From contig NZ_VNHS01000006.1 in NCBI RefSeq assembly GCF_008124765.1, forward strand, positions 434,001-498,000: a stretch of DNA of 64,000 nucleotides. The letters are read 5' to 3'. The DNA comes from Paenibacillus methanolicus. GTDB taxonomy: Bacteria > Bacillota > Bacilli > Paenibacillales > Paenibacillaceae. A program made the position numbers and the translations under genes. Shown here one piece after another: positions 1-7,205 of this stretch; position 1 is the first letter of the stretch; the number at the start of each line of letters is the position of its first letter. Below the pieces are notes generated by a model. That model did no database searches. It was not told where the DNA came from and saw only the letters and a list, made by a program, of their open reading frames with translations.

Positions 1-661
1 AAGGATGACGATAAACGGGAGCACGGCCAGCACGAACTTCCAGTTCGTCCCCCCAAATGCTGCCCGCCATCCACGAGGCGGCGAATTGGTATTTGTCCGG
101 GCTGATGCGCAGCATAAGTACGAGCGTCGCGGCGCTAATGCCCGCCGCCACGGCCACGCCCGTCAGCAGCAGTCGCACCGGGAGGATGCCCCTGTGCCGC
201 TTGTACGACAACATGAAGATGAGCGCCGCGGTCGTGCCCGCCCCCAGCCATGCCAGCAGCGGCAGCGCGAACACCGGGGCCGCCGTCGTCGAGGGATAGA
301 GGGCGACGAATAGCAGCACGGCCAGTCCCGCGCCGGCGTTAATGCCAAGAATGCCGGGATCGGCGAGCTCGTTGCGCGACAAGCCCTGCAGCACGCAGCC
401 CGCCACCGCAAGACCCGAGCCGACCAATACGGCAATGACGATGCGCGGCAGTCGAAAATCGAACAGCACCAGCTGTTCTTGCCTCGTTCCGCCCCCGACC
501 AACGTGCGCAGCAGATCCATTGGCGACAGCCGGATATACCCCGTATTCATGCTGATCATGAACATGAGGAGGATAAGCAGCGCCAGAGCGGTTATCGCCG
601 CAATCGTTCGTTTGCGCCTTCGGTCGAACTTAACCGGGAACGGCATCGCGTTCGTTCTCAC
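1..661 (-). CDS. FecCD-family iron-siderophore/heme ABC transporter permease (partial, runs off the left edge)
   Basis: Inner-membrane permease of a type II metal-chelate importer (FecCD/BtuC fold). About 220 N-terminal residues are inside the window; the C-terminus lies beyond base 1. After a basic N-terminus come a first membrane helix (about residues 20-38) and the family block NELADPGILGINAGAG, which matches the 'NPLADPxLLGI' signature of FecCD permeases. I choose the GTG at 661 because it overlaps the TGA of the upstream permease (GTGA), has AAGGA/AGGAG just ahead and keeps frame; an ATG at 646 is the alternative. It would heterodimerise with the upstream permease; ATPase and binding protein are not visible here. 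Family assignment is secure, substrate is inferred from the Fur box upstream. Confidence 0.88.
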   Translation of the reverse strand, partial: MRTNAMPFPVKFDRRRKRTIAAITALALLILLMFMISMNTGYIRLSPMDLLRTLVGGGTRQEQLVLFDFRLPRIVIAVLVGSGLAVAGCVLQGLSRNELADPGILGINAGAGLAVLLFVALYPSTTAAPVFALPLLAWLGAGTTAALIFMLSYKRHRGILPVRLLLTGVAVAAGISAATLVLMLRISPDKYQFAASWMAGSIWGDELEVRAGRAPVYRHP

Positions 662-1626
662 AGTTCCTTCGTCTCCTTCCTGGCCAAGAAGAGGAAGAAA
701 GGCACGCCGAGCAGCGCGATGACGGCGCCCGTCGGCGTCTCGTACGGCGGGTCCACCATTCTCGCGGCCAAATCCGCGAAGACGACGAGCAGGGCGCCGA
801 GCACGGCCGAGCACGAAATAATCCAGCGGTAATCGACGCCGACGAGGCGCCGCGCCGCGTAGCGCACGAGCAGACCGACGAATCCGACCGCGCCGACGAC
901 CGAGACGGCTGCGCCGGCCAGGACGAGGACGACCGCCGCGCCCGCCGCCTTGACCGCGCCGGTGCGAAGGCCGAGCCCTCTGGCGATGTCTTCGCCAAGA
1001 CTGAGCATCGTAATCGACCGTCCCAGCGCGATCGCCCCGATGAGCGCGGCCGCGATCCATGGGGACACGGCCTCGAGCTGATCCCGCTTGATGCCCGCAA
1101 TGCCGCCCGCAAACCAGAAGGCCAAATCTTGTCCGATATTAAAATACAGCGAGATGCCTTCGCCGAGCGCCGAGAACAGCGCGGTTAGCGCCGCGCCGGC
1201 GCCGAGGAATGGGGCCAGCATGACGTACATGTAGGGCAGCGCGGGAAAAAAAGCAAAGCAAAGCGCGACCGCGAGCCCGGCTCCGGCATGCAGACCGAGC
1301 AGGCTGGAATCCGCCAGCGGATTGCGCGTCATCCCCTGCATGATCGCCCCGGCCACCGCGAGACTCGCGCCGATGATCGCCCCGCCGACTACGCGCGGAA
1401 GGCGAAGTTCCTGGATAATTTGATGTTGCGTTACATCGGCATCGTAACGGAGGATCGCTTCCCAGACGGCGGCGAAACGGATATCCGCGGCGCCGAATGA
1501 GACGGAGAGGGCTATCCCGATGGCCAAAGCCGCCAAGCCCCCGGCAAGAATGAGCGTCGCCGCCAGCGGCCGCGAGCGCATCCGCGGCTCTTGGACGGCG
1601 GCTTCCGTGCTTACCAACTTCATCAC
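658..1626 (-). CDS. FecCD-family iron-siderophore/heme ABC transporter permease
   Basis: 322-residue integral membrane permease for Fe3+-siderophore or heme uptake, first intact gene of the operon. It has a short cytoplasmic leader, then 9-10 hydrophobic segments; the signature NPLADSSLLGLHAGAG lies near residue 105 and the C-terminus has the family ending ALLGVPFFLFLARK. Length is normal for FecCD (about 320-350). The start is GTG at 1626 or the adjacent ATG at 1623, behind AAAGGTGG. It overlaps the next permease by 4 bases, so the two subunits are translationally coupled. Iron control is inferred from the Fur box at 1847-1865. Directly upstream, where the lipoprotein-binding gene normally sits, only a remnant remains. 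Confidence 0.92.
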   Translation of the reverse strand: MMKLVSTEAAVQEPRMRSRPLAATLILAGGLAALAIGIALSVSFGAADIRFAAVWEAILRYDADVTQHQIIQELRLPRVVGGAIIGASLAVAGAIMQGMTRNPLADSSLLGLHAGAGLAVALCFAFFPALPYMYVMLAPFLGAGAALTALFSALGEGISLYFNIGQDLAFWFAGGIAGIKRDQLEAVSPWIAAALIGAIALGRSITMLSLGEDIARGLGLRTGAVKAAGAAVVLVLAGAAVSVVGAVGFVGLLVRYAARRLVGVDYRWIISCSAVLGALLVVFADLAARMVDPPYETPTGAVIALLGVPFFLFLARKETKEL

Positions 1627-1639
1627 GACTAAACCACCT

Positions 1640-1838
1640 TTGATCGATATAGGACAAGAAAGCCGAGGCGGGCCCCAGCCTTCTTAAGTTCGAATCGAAC
1701 TTGAGACCGTGCGCCTTGCCGTTCATCACGGCAGGAAGCGAATTCCATACTGGCCCCGCGATCATGTCCGCGAACAACTCGCTCATCTTCGCCGGCTGTT
1801 GGAATCCGAAGGGTCTTGAAACATCCTGATTGTAGCAG
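1640..1838 (-). pseudogene. Remnant of the siderophore-binding lipoprotein gene (FecB-like C-terminus)
   Basis: The minus strand between the Fur box and the permease reads as the last 60 or so residues of a metal-chelate binding protein: RPFGFQQPAKMSELFADM, then GPVWNSLPAVMNGKA and a C-terminal 'YIDQ'. 'W-x-x-L-P-A-V-x-x-G-K' is the usual tail motif of FecB-type substrate-binding proteins. An in-frame TAA lies immediately 5' (near 1845), there is no start codon or signal peptide, and the frame runs into the permease out of frame without its own stop. So the first ~80% of the gene is gone and the end is frameshifted. Family call rests on motif resemblance only. Confidence 0.6.
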
Positions 1839-1846
1839 ATTTAATT

Positions 1847-1865
1847 GAGAATGAAAATCATTATT
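1847..1865. promoter_or_regulatory. Fur box
   Basis: GAGAATGAAAATCATTATT agrees with the 19-bp Fur consensus at 16 of 19 positions. It sits upstream of the permease operon and binding-protein remnant, in AT-rich promoter sequence, so iron repression of the minus-strand operon is expected. Confidence 0.8.
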
Positions 1866-1975
1866 ATTTATAATACAAGAAAATGGATAAACGCCAACCT
1901 AACCATCCTCATGTAATGAACCGAATACCACGCCCGAGCGGACGTGGTTGTTCGCGATGTTATTCGACCTTCGGA

Positions 1976-3349
1976 CTAACAGCCGCAAGCCGGCTTCTTC
2001 TTCGCCTTGCATGCCGGCGGAATGCTTTGCGGATTGTTGAACACATTGCGCGGGTCGTATTTCGCTTTTATTTTCCGAAGACGCGCATAGTTCGATCCAT
2101 AGTAGACCGGACCGGAATGTTTGATCCCTTGATCCGGGACATTGATATACGAACCGACGATATAAGGCTGCAGTTTCTTGCGCGTACGGCGAACGACGGC
2201 GATATTGGCGGCGGCATCGGACTTCTTGATCCACGAGCTGTTCCACTCGACGTAAAATTTCGCGTCGCGCCAGAAGAACGCGGTGGACTTCGGCGAGACG
2301 CGGCTTACCGCCCCGCCCCAGTTCAGGAAGAAGAAGCCCGCGAACTCCCCTTCCACCTTCTCCAAAAATTCGCGCATGGACTTGAACGCCTTATCGGGGA
2401 ACGGTTGTTTGGCGTAGCCGGAAGAGAATTGGTTGCTGTACCGCTGGGTGAGCACGGGATCCGGAGGCAGCAGGAATTTCACCGCTTCCGCGTAAGGCAG
2501 CATGCGGATGATTTTGCTTGTCGGCGTTCCAACGCTCGTGATCGGCTTTAACAAACGCATGGTTTCCGTTTTGGATCCGAGGAACAATCCTTCCATGGAG
2601 ACGTTGCCGCCTTTTTTCGGACCGATGGACAACTCGCTGCCCAGCTTCGTATTCACGGAAGGCGCCCATTGCTGCCAAGCTTTAAGTACCGCTTCGAATT
2701 GCTCCCATGGCCAGGTGATGCGATATACGGTCGCTTCGGCCGGCGCGCGGTGCGCTTTCAGCTTGTATTTGGTATAGATGCCGAAATTGCCGCCCCCGCC
2801 CCCGCGGGAAGCCCACAGCAGATCGGCATTGCGCTTCCGGTTCGCGCGAATGACGCGCCCCTTCGCATCGACCATCTCGAGTCCGACCAAATTATCGCAC
2901 ATGAGGCCGATCGTTCGTTGTAGCGGTCCGATGCCTCCGCCTAGCGTAATTCCTCCGATTCCTACGGAAGGACTATCGCCGAATGGCGCCATATAGCCTT
3001 GCCGCGCAAGCGTATTCACGATTCTGCCTACGTTATTACCCGTCCCGACGACGACCGTGCCTTTCTTCTTATTCAGCTTGATCTTCTTAAGCTCGCTGAC
3101 GTCGATGACGATGCCTCCGTCGACTTGGGACAAATTCACTTCCAGCGCATGCCGTCCGCTTCTCGGCCGAATCGGAACCTTATGCTTGCGCGCCCATCGG
3201 ATCGCATTGGCCACATCTTGCGTACACTTCGCAAAAACGAATACTTTAGGGAATCTGTTCGTATGGGGATCCCAATTTTTACGCGCCGCCTCATAACCCG
3301 AATCACCCTTGAAAATCACTCGCCCGGTAAGCCCCGTAGATGCTTTCAC
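1976..3349 (-). CDS. FAD-linked oxidase, berberine-bridge-enzyme family
   Basis: 457-residue flavoenzyme with an N-terminal FAD-binding PCMH domain (FAD_binding_4, about residues 25-170) and a C-terminal BBE domain (residues near 415-455, YYGSNYARLRKIKAKYDP...NPQSI). The histidine for 8-alpha-histidyl FAD is in RSGRHALE. The block that carries the second, cysteinyl FAD link in bicovalent members reads FGDSPSVGIGGITLGGGIG, with no cysteine, so I infer a monocovalent enzyme. Such enzymes oxidise sugars or alcohols with O2; the substrate cannot be told. I place the start at GTG 3349 (GAGGGAG eight bases upstream); the longer frame to 3487 lacks domain content. The tail is Lys- and Cys-rich (KAKKKPACGC). 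Monocistronic. Confidence 0.85.
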   Translation of the reverse strand: MKASTGLTGRVIFKGDSGYEAARKNWDPHTNRFPKVFVFAKCTQDVANAIRWARKHKVPIRPRSGRHALEVNLSQVDGGIVIDVSELKKIKLNKKKGTVVVGTGNNVGRIVNTLARQGYMAPFGDSPSVGIGGITLGGGIGPLQRTIGLMCDNLVGLEMVDAKGRVIRANRKRNADLLWASRGGGGGNFGIYTKYKLKAHRAPAEATVYRITWPWEQFEAVLKAWQQWAPSVNTKLGSELSIGPKKGGNVSMEGLFLGSKTETMRLLKPITSVGTPTSKIIRMLPYAEAVKFLLPPDPVLTQRYSNQFSSGYAKQPFPDKAFKSMREFLEKVEGEFAGFFFLNWGGAVSRVSPKSTAFFWRDAKFYVEWNSSWIKKSDAAANIAVVRRTRKKLQPYIVGSYINVPDQGIKHSGPVYYGSNYARLRKIKAKYDPRNVFNNPQSIPPACKAKKKPACGC

Positions 3350-3574
3350 CGACCCAACTCCCTCTCGCGCAAATGATAGTTGCCATGCAAGGCGTGGAAC
3401 GCTATATCGTATGTCGTATATTTGCGCAAGGCATGGGCCGAGGCCAATATTCTGAAATTTCTTGAGCGGATGCTCCAACTTCCCCAAGATAACTCGAAAC
3501 CGTTATGCTATCGAGGTTGCCGAATCGATAGAAGCCGTCGTCAAGCGGCTCTTGTCCGACGGGATGACGGGAAA

Positions 3575-3607
3575 AAGGAGCAGCATGCCTCGCGGCAGCC
3601 GCTCCTT
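3575..3607 (-). terminator. Intrinsic terminator
   Basis: AAGGAGC...GCTCCTT arms with further pairing inside, followed on the minus strand by TTTTT. It lies 11 bases past the stop of the stalk-domain gene. Confidence 0.65.
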
Positions 3608-3617
3608 CATGGTTGGT

Positions 3618-4577
3618 CTATTCTTTAGCCGTAAATACTTCCGTGAAAAATTGCCCGTTAGTCACATTAATGACGGTCAGGCTCACTTGATTCATGCCTA
3701 GCGTCAATTGCACCAAATACTTCGATCCGTCCTTCGTGATTTCGGTCGATCCCGATCCTGATGCGGTTATATTCACATCGGCGGCGAGATTAAATAAACC
3801 GGTCGTAGTCTCATTGTCGTAGACAAGCTTTGCCGCACTGCCATTGAAAGAAAGCGTCAACGAACGTTTGTCGTTCTTCCATTTTCCTTGAAAATCTTTT
3901 ACGTCGCCGGCATACGTTCCGCCGCTTGGATTAGCGGAACCGGTATTCCCGCTAGCGGGCAAAGGGGTGCTCCCTTTTAAGTTTCCGGTATACACATGTT
4001 TCGTTGCTTCGTTCATAATCGTGATCAATAGAGCACCATCGCCGTTCGCGTTCAAGGCGATCATATATGTATTGCCATTATGGGAAGCCTGCCCACTTGG
4101 AAAACCCGCTCCGTTATCATCCAATGTAAACTTCATACCATTAAACTCCGCTTTTGCCGTGGATTTCAACTCCACGTTTGTTCTAGAAGCAGAGACGAAA
4201 TCCAGTTTGGCCGTTAGATCCGTATTGCTCCATTCGCCATCAAACTTGTCCCAATCGGAAGCTTCGATATTCGGTTTGGTTTCGGTCTGCTTTACAGGCG
4301 TGCTTGGAGTAATAATCTGGATCGTTTGCGTTTTATTGTCCCAGACTACGTTAGCGCCGAACTCTTCTGCGACAAAACGGGCTGGCACATAGGTAGCATT
4401 GTTATAAGTTAGCACCGAGTAGCCTTTGTCGAGTTTTTTCTCTACTCCGTTGAATTTAAACACGATCTCGTTTTTCAAAAAAGCCGTAATCGCCGCGCCC
4501 TCAGAAGCGGCTACCGCGCCAGCGCCGGTTATCATCGATCCTAACAAAGCTCCGATTGCCAATTGCTTGTACTTCAT
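3618..4577 (-). CDS. Exported stalk-domain protein (copper amine oxidase N-terminal-like domain)
   Basis: 319-residue secreted or wall-associated protein of unknown role. It has a signal peptide (MKYKQLAIGALLGSMITG...), then one copper-amine-oxidase-like N-terminal ('stalk') domain at about residues 30-95, recognised by NNATYVPARFVAEEFGANV and VVWDNKTQTIQI. A Pro/Ser/Gly linker follows, and two lipocalin-like beta-rich repeats of similar pattern (WDKFDGEWSNTDLTAKLDF and VKDFQGKWKNDKRSLTLSF). I prefer ATG 4577 to ATG 4586 because AAGGAG is too close to the latter. This domain is abundant in Paenibacillus surface proteins; no catalytic role is implied by it. No operon partner. Confidence 0.75.
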   Translation of the reverse strand: MKYKQLAIGALLGSMITGAGAVAASEGAAITAFLKNEIVFKFNGVEKKLDKGYSVLTYNNATYVPARFVAEEFGANVVWDNKTQTIQIITPSTPVKQTETKPNIEASDWDKFDGEWSNTDLTAKLDFVSASRTNVELKSTAKAEFNGMKFTLDDNGAGFPSGQASHNGNTYMIALNANGDGALLITIMNEATKHVYTGNLKGSTPLPASGNTGSANPSGGTYAGDVKDFQGKWKNDKRSLTLSFNGSAAKLVYDNETTTGLFNLAADVNITASGSGSTEITKDGSKYLVQLTLGMNQVSLTVINVTNGQFFTEVFTAKE

Positions 4578-4714
4578 TCGTTCCATCTACTCCTTTTAAT
4601 TAAAAATGAACTGCCTGGAATTAGACGGATTACAAAAGGGAAATGTTGCTAAGTTTTCCTTATTTATTTGAATTAAACCTATCCTCGCGAGGCCAACTAG
4701 CCATCGCATGTAAA

Positions 4715-4741
4715 AACGCAGCCGTTTACATCGGCTGCGTT
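4715..4741 (-). terminator. Intrinsic terminator of the SDR gene
   Basis: Perfect 10-bp arms AACGCAGCCG/CGGCTGCGTT with a 7-base loop; on the minus strand the stem is followed by TTTTT. Confidence 0.85.
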
Positions 4742-4780
4742 CGTTCTCTTTGGAAGCGGAGCGTTATTGACCTAGGCAGC

Positions 4781-5491
4781 TCACCAAGGCAGCGGTTCTT
4801 GTTTGTGAAACAGGCCTCCCGTAGGCCCATCGCCAGGAAGCGTGGCCAAGTAGACCGCCGTCTCCGCCCCTTCGTGAATTTCCATGACGGCGCCGCTTCC
4901 GCCCATGTCTGTTTTGACCCATCCCGGGTGACAGGCATTGACCTTAATCGGGGTATCCCCTAATTGAATGGATAGCTGGGCAGTCCAGGCGTTCATCGCT
5001 GCTTTGGATGCTGTATATCCGGGAGCGGAAGCCTTGCCATACATGTCGTTCCCAAGAATCGTTCCGACCGAGCCGAGTATGCTGGATTGATTCACGATTC
5101 GCCCTTCGGGGCTCGCTTTCAACAAATGCAACAGCGAGTCGGTCAGCGCGTAGGCGCCGAAAAAGTTCGTGTCGAAGCTGCGCCGCATCATATCGACGTC
5201 CGTCCCTTCATGATCCAAGTAAATCCCCGCATTGTTCACGAGCACGTCCAGCTTGCCATATTCCTTCTCGATTCGATCTGCCGCGTATGCGATATGCTGC
5301 CGATTCGTCACGTCCAGCTCCATCGGATAAGCCTGGATTCGCTCGGCCTGCAGCTTCGCGGCCGCCTCTTCCGCCTTCGGCAAACTTCGGGCTCCCACCA
5401 ACACGATCATCCCTTGCTTCCCCAACTGACGCGCGATTTCAAGACCGATCCCTTTGTTTGCGCCCGTAATTAATGCGATTTTGTCGTTCAT
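4781..5491 (-). CDS. Short-chain dehydrogenase/reductase (SDR)
   Basis: 236-residue classical SDR. NAD(P)-binding TGANKGIG at residues 9-16, the NNAG motif (VLVNNAGIYLD), catalytic Ser in NQSSILGSVG, Tyr/Lys in YTASKAAM, then the PG motif HPGWVKTDMGG. The basic residue after TGA (N-K) suggests NADPH preference, as in carbonyl-reductase-like SDRs. ATG 5491 is preceded by GGAGG at 8 bases; upstream Met codons lack a ribosome site. It is followed by a terminator and preceded by a perfect palindrome that is repeated in front of the adjacent tetR, so it is probably that regulator's main target. Substrate unknown, likely a reactive carbonyl or quinone. Confidence 0.9.
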   Translation of the reverse strand: MNDKIALITGANKGIGLEIARQLGKQGMIVLVGARSLPKAEEAAAKLQAERIQAYPMELDVTNRQHIAYAADRIEKEYGKLDVLVNNAGIYLDHEGTDVDMMRRSFDTNFFGAYALTDSLLHLLKASPEGRIVNQSSILGSVGTILGNDMYGKASAPGYTASKAAMNAWTAQLSIQLGDTPIKVNACHPGWVKTDMGGSGAVMEIHEGAETAVYLATLPGDGPTGGLFHKQEPLPW

Positions 5492-5518
5492 CCTTAACGC
5501 CTCCATTTTCGTCATTTC

Positions 5519-5542
5519 ATTATGTACCAATCAGTACATAAT
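5519..5542. promoter_or_regulatory. TetR-type operator upstream of the SDR gene
   Basis: Perfect inverted repeat ATTATGTAC / GTACATAAT with a 6-base centre, 28 bases ahead of the SDR start. Twenty of 24 positions recur at 6151-6174 in front of tetR, with the half GATCAGTACATAAT nearly intact. Confidence 0.75.
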
Positions 5543-5555
5543 GGGTAAAAAAAAC

Positions 5556-6137
5556 TTACTCCAATAGAGTAAGAATTTCCGCTGCAGCATGCTCCACTCG
5601 CGCCGGATCGGGCTTCGTCTTCATCGTTACGGATAATCCAATCGCGGATAATGTCAACACGCGCGCGATCGATGAAGCGTTCAGTTGTTTGGGTAATTCG
5701 CCGGATTGAATGCCGTGATCAATCGTTCTCTGGAACAGTTCGGTTAATCGAGCTTGAAAATCGCCGGTTATGTCCGCGAAAACGGGGTCATGCGGCGCCA
5801 ATTCGACCATCGTATTGACGCAAAGACATCCGAAATCCGGGTTGCTGCCGCCTGCTCCATGGATAACGCCTTGAAAATACGCAAGCATGGACTTCTTCAC
5901 GGAAGGATCGCTGCGAAGTTGGTTCTCGATATACGTAAGGCTCGACTGCACATAAGCCTTCAGCGCGGCTTCGAACAACTCCCTCTTCCCGCCGAACGTC
6001 GCATACAGACTTGGACGTTGAATGTTCATACGCTGCGTAAGATCGCTAAGGGACGCGGCTTCATATCCTTTCTCCCAAAAAACTTGCATGGCCGCGGCTA
6101 GCGCGATCCGTTCATCGAATTCCTTAGGCCGAACCAT
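5556..6137 (-). CDS. TetR/AcrR-family repressor
   Basis: 193 residues. N-terminal helix-turn-helix at about 8-55 (GYEAASLSDLTQRMNIQRPSLYATFGGKRELFE), then an all-helical ligand domain containing a Gly-rich GAGGSNPDFGCLCVNTM segment typical of YxaF/LmrA-like regulators that sense small or electrophilic molecules. Cys residues in the pocket (GCLC) could be redox sensors; that is a guess. Related operators at 6151-6174 (own promoter) and 5519-5542 (SDR promoter) indicate autorepression and control of the SDR just downstream on the same strand. The start follows a run with weak ribosome site (AAGAGTGGATGCACG). Confidence 0.9.
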   Translation of the reverse strand: MVRPKEFDERIALAAAMQVFWEKGYEAASLSDLTQRMNIQRPSLYATFGGKRELFEAALKAYVQSSLTYIENQLRSDPSVKKSMLAYFQGVIHGAGGSNPDFGCLCVNTMVELAPHDPVFADITGDFQARLTELFQRTIDHGIQSGELPKQLNASSIARVLTLSAIGLSVTMKTKPDPARVEHAAAEILTLLE

Positions 6138-6150
6138 CGTGCATCCACTC

Positions 6151-6174
6151 TTTCTATACCGATCAGTACATAAT
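6151..6174. promoter_or_regulatory. TetR-type operator upstream of tetR
   Basis: Imperfect palindrome ending GATCAGTACATAAT, 20/24 identical to the operator at 5519-5542. It is 14 bases ahead of the tetR start, consistent with autoregulation. Confidence 0.65.
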
Positions 6175-6212
6175 GATTGTATTTGATTGCCAACTCGTTC
6201 GTCAAGTTAATT

Positions 6213-6575
6213 CTACAAATTGGACAGTTCGTCCGCATATAACAATACGACGGCAATTGCGATCACTAGATTCAACAAGGCCGGAATCATCTTCGCGATC
6301 GGATGTTTGACTCTGAGATGCGAGAGAAGCGCCGCCAGCATCATGATGCCGATAAATATCGCGGACCATGCCGCAACTTCCGGATACCAGTAGCCGATCA
6401 GAAGTCCGATACAGCCGGCGATTTGGACGCAGCCCGTGAAGACGCGGAACCATTGAGGCAGTTTAATCGACTCGAAGAGTTCGACCTGATGCTGCGCGCC
6501 CGCGATCTTGCTTCCGCCAAAGAAACCCATCGAGAAAAGCAGCCAGCCTTGAAGAATGACAGTTAAAATATACAT
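6213..6575 (-). CDS. DoxX-like small membrane protein
   Basis: 120 residues, four predicted membrane helices (about 3-20, 43-62, 69-86, 97-115), with the DoxX-family pattern of a Gly-rich first helix (GFFGGSKIAG) and H-P-I-A-K before the last helix. Members are widespread in redox or stress contexts; no specific biochemistry is known. GAGGGA precedes the ATG. A 7-bp palindrome at 6606-6623 overlies the promoter, pointing to control by an unlinked repressor. Not clearly part of the tetR/SDR unit, from which it is separated by the tetR operator. Confidence 0.8.
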   Translation of the reverse strand: MYILTVILQGWLLFSMGFFGGSKIAGAQHQVELFESIKLPQWFRVFTGCVQIAGCIGLLIGYWYPEVAAWSAIFIGIMMLAALLSHLRVKHPIAKMIPALLNLVIAIAVVLLYADELSNL

Positions 6576-6605
6576 GCGAATCCCTCTTCCTTAACCGTTA
6601 TTATC

Positions 6606-6623
6606 GGACACCTTTTGGTGTCC
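6606..6623. promoter_or_regulatory. Palindromic operator-like site before the DoxX gene
   Basis: GGACACC TTTT GGTGTCC, perfect 7-bp arms, 30 bases upstream of the start codon and beside TATTATATGATG-type promoter sequence. No T-tract, so an operator (HxlR/MarR-like) is more likely than a terminator. Confidence 0.55.
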
Positions 6624-6714
6624 TATTCATCATATAATACGTTATCGTTTCTTGTAAAGCGATTTATTCGCTGTCTTTGGCGATATGTTAGAATTTAGAT
6701 GGAGGTGGAACATA

Positions 6715-7131
6715 ATGAAGATTGTAAAACTAGAAGGCATCACGCTGATCGCCGAAGATGTTGCCCGATTGGCCCGGTTTTACCGGGAAGTGTTGGGATT
6801 TGCGATTGTTGTTGAGGAGGAGCATTACGTCGAATTCAACAATACAGGCGTAAGATTGGCTTTATGCTCGAAATCGCTTATGGCGGAGAATACCAACGGC
6901 TGCTCGTCATATACGGAGAGTCGTAAAGGACAAGCCGTCGAGCTGAATTTCCAATGTGAATCACCGGATGAAGTGTACGCCTTGTACGATGAATTCGTTT
7001 CGAAGGGAGCGCTTGACGTCACGGCGCCGCAAGTCAAGGAATGGGGTCATACAACCGGTTTCTTCGGCGATCCCGAGGGCAATATTCATTCGATTTTCGC
7101 GGTGAATCCCATCGGGTTCATCTCCCCTTAG
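6715..7131 (+). CDS. VOC-superfamily protein (glyoxalase/bleomycin-resistance fold)
   Basis: 138 residues with the paired beta-alpha-beta-beta-beta modules of the VOC fold: ARLARFYREVLGFAIV near the N-terminus and GHTTGFFGDPEGNIHSIF at the C-terminus. The terminal D-P-E-G-N is the common metal/substrate block of this family. ATG 6715 has GGAGG nine bases upstream; the longer frame to 6685 has none. It may be an isomerase, dioxygenase or antibiotic-binding protein; the sequence does not decide. It is the only plus-strand gene in this stretch and stands alone. Confidence 0.85.
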   Translation: MKIVKLEGITLIAEDVARLARFYREVLGFAIVVEEEHYVEFNNTGVRLALCSKSLMAENTNGCSSYTESRKGQAVELNFQCESPDEVYALYDEFVSKGALDVTAPQVKEWGHTTGFFGDPEGNIHSIFAVNPIGFISP

Positions 7132-7150
7132 GTCATTCGCCAAAGCAAGA

Positions 7151-7174
7151 AGTCCACGAAATGAATCGTGGACT
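7151..7174. terminator. Hairpin between convergent genes
   Basis: Perfect 9-bp arms AGTCCACGA/TCGTGGACT with a 6-base loop, between the 3' ends of the VOC and CntL-like genes. T-tracts are weak on both sides, so terminator function is probable rather than certain. Confidence 0.55.
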
Positions 7175-7205
7175 TCAATGTATTGCGCGCGAAATGCGAG
7201 GATCT

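Noticed and set aside
1139-1786. A 215-codon minus-strand gene overlapping the permease
   Set aside because: Only its first ~60 residues resemble a protein family (binding-protein tail); the rest is the permease gene out of frame.
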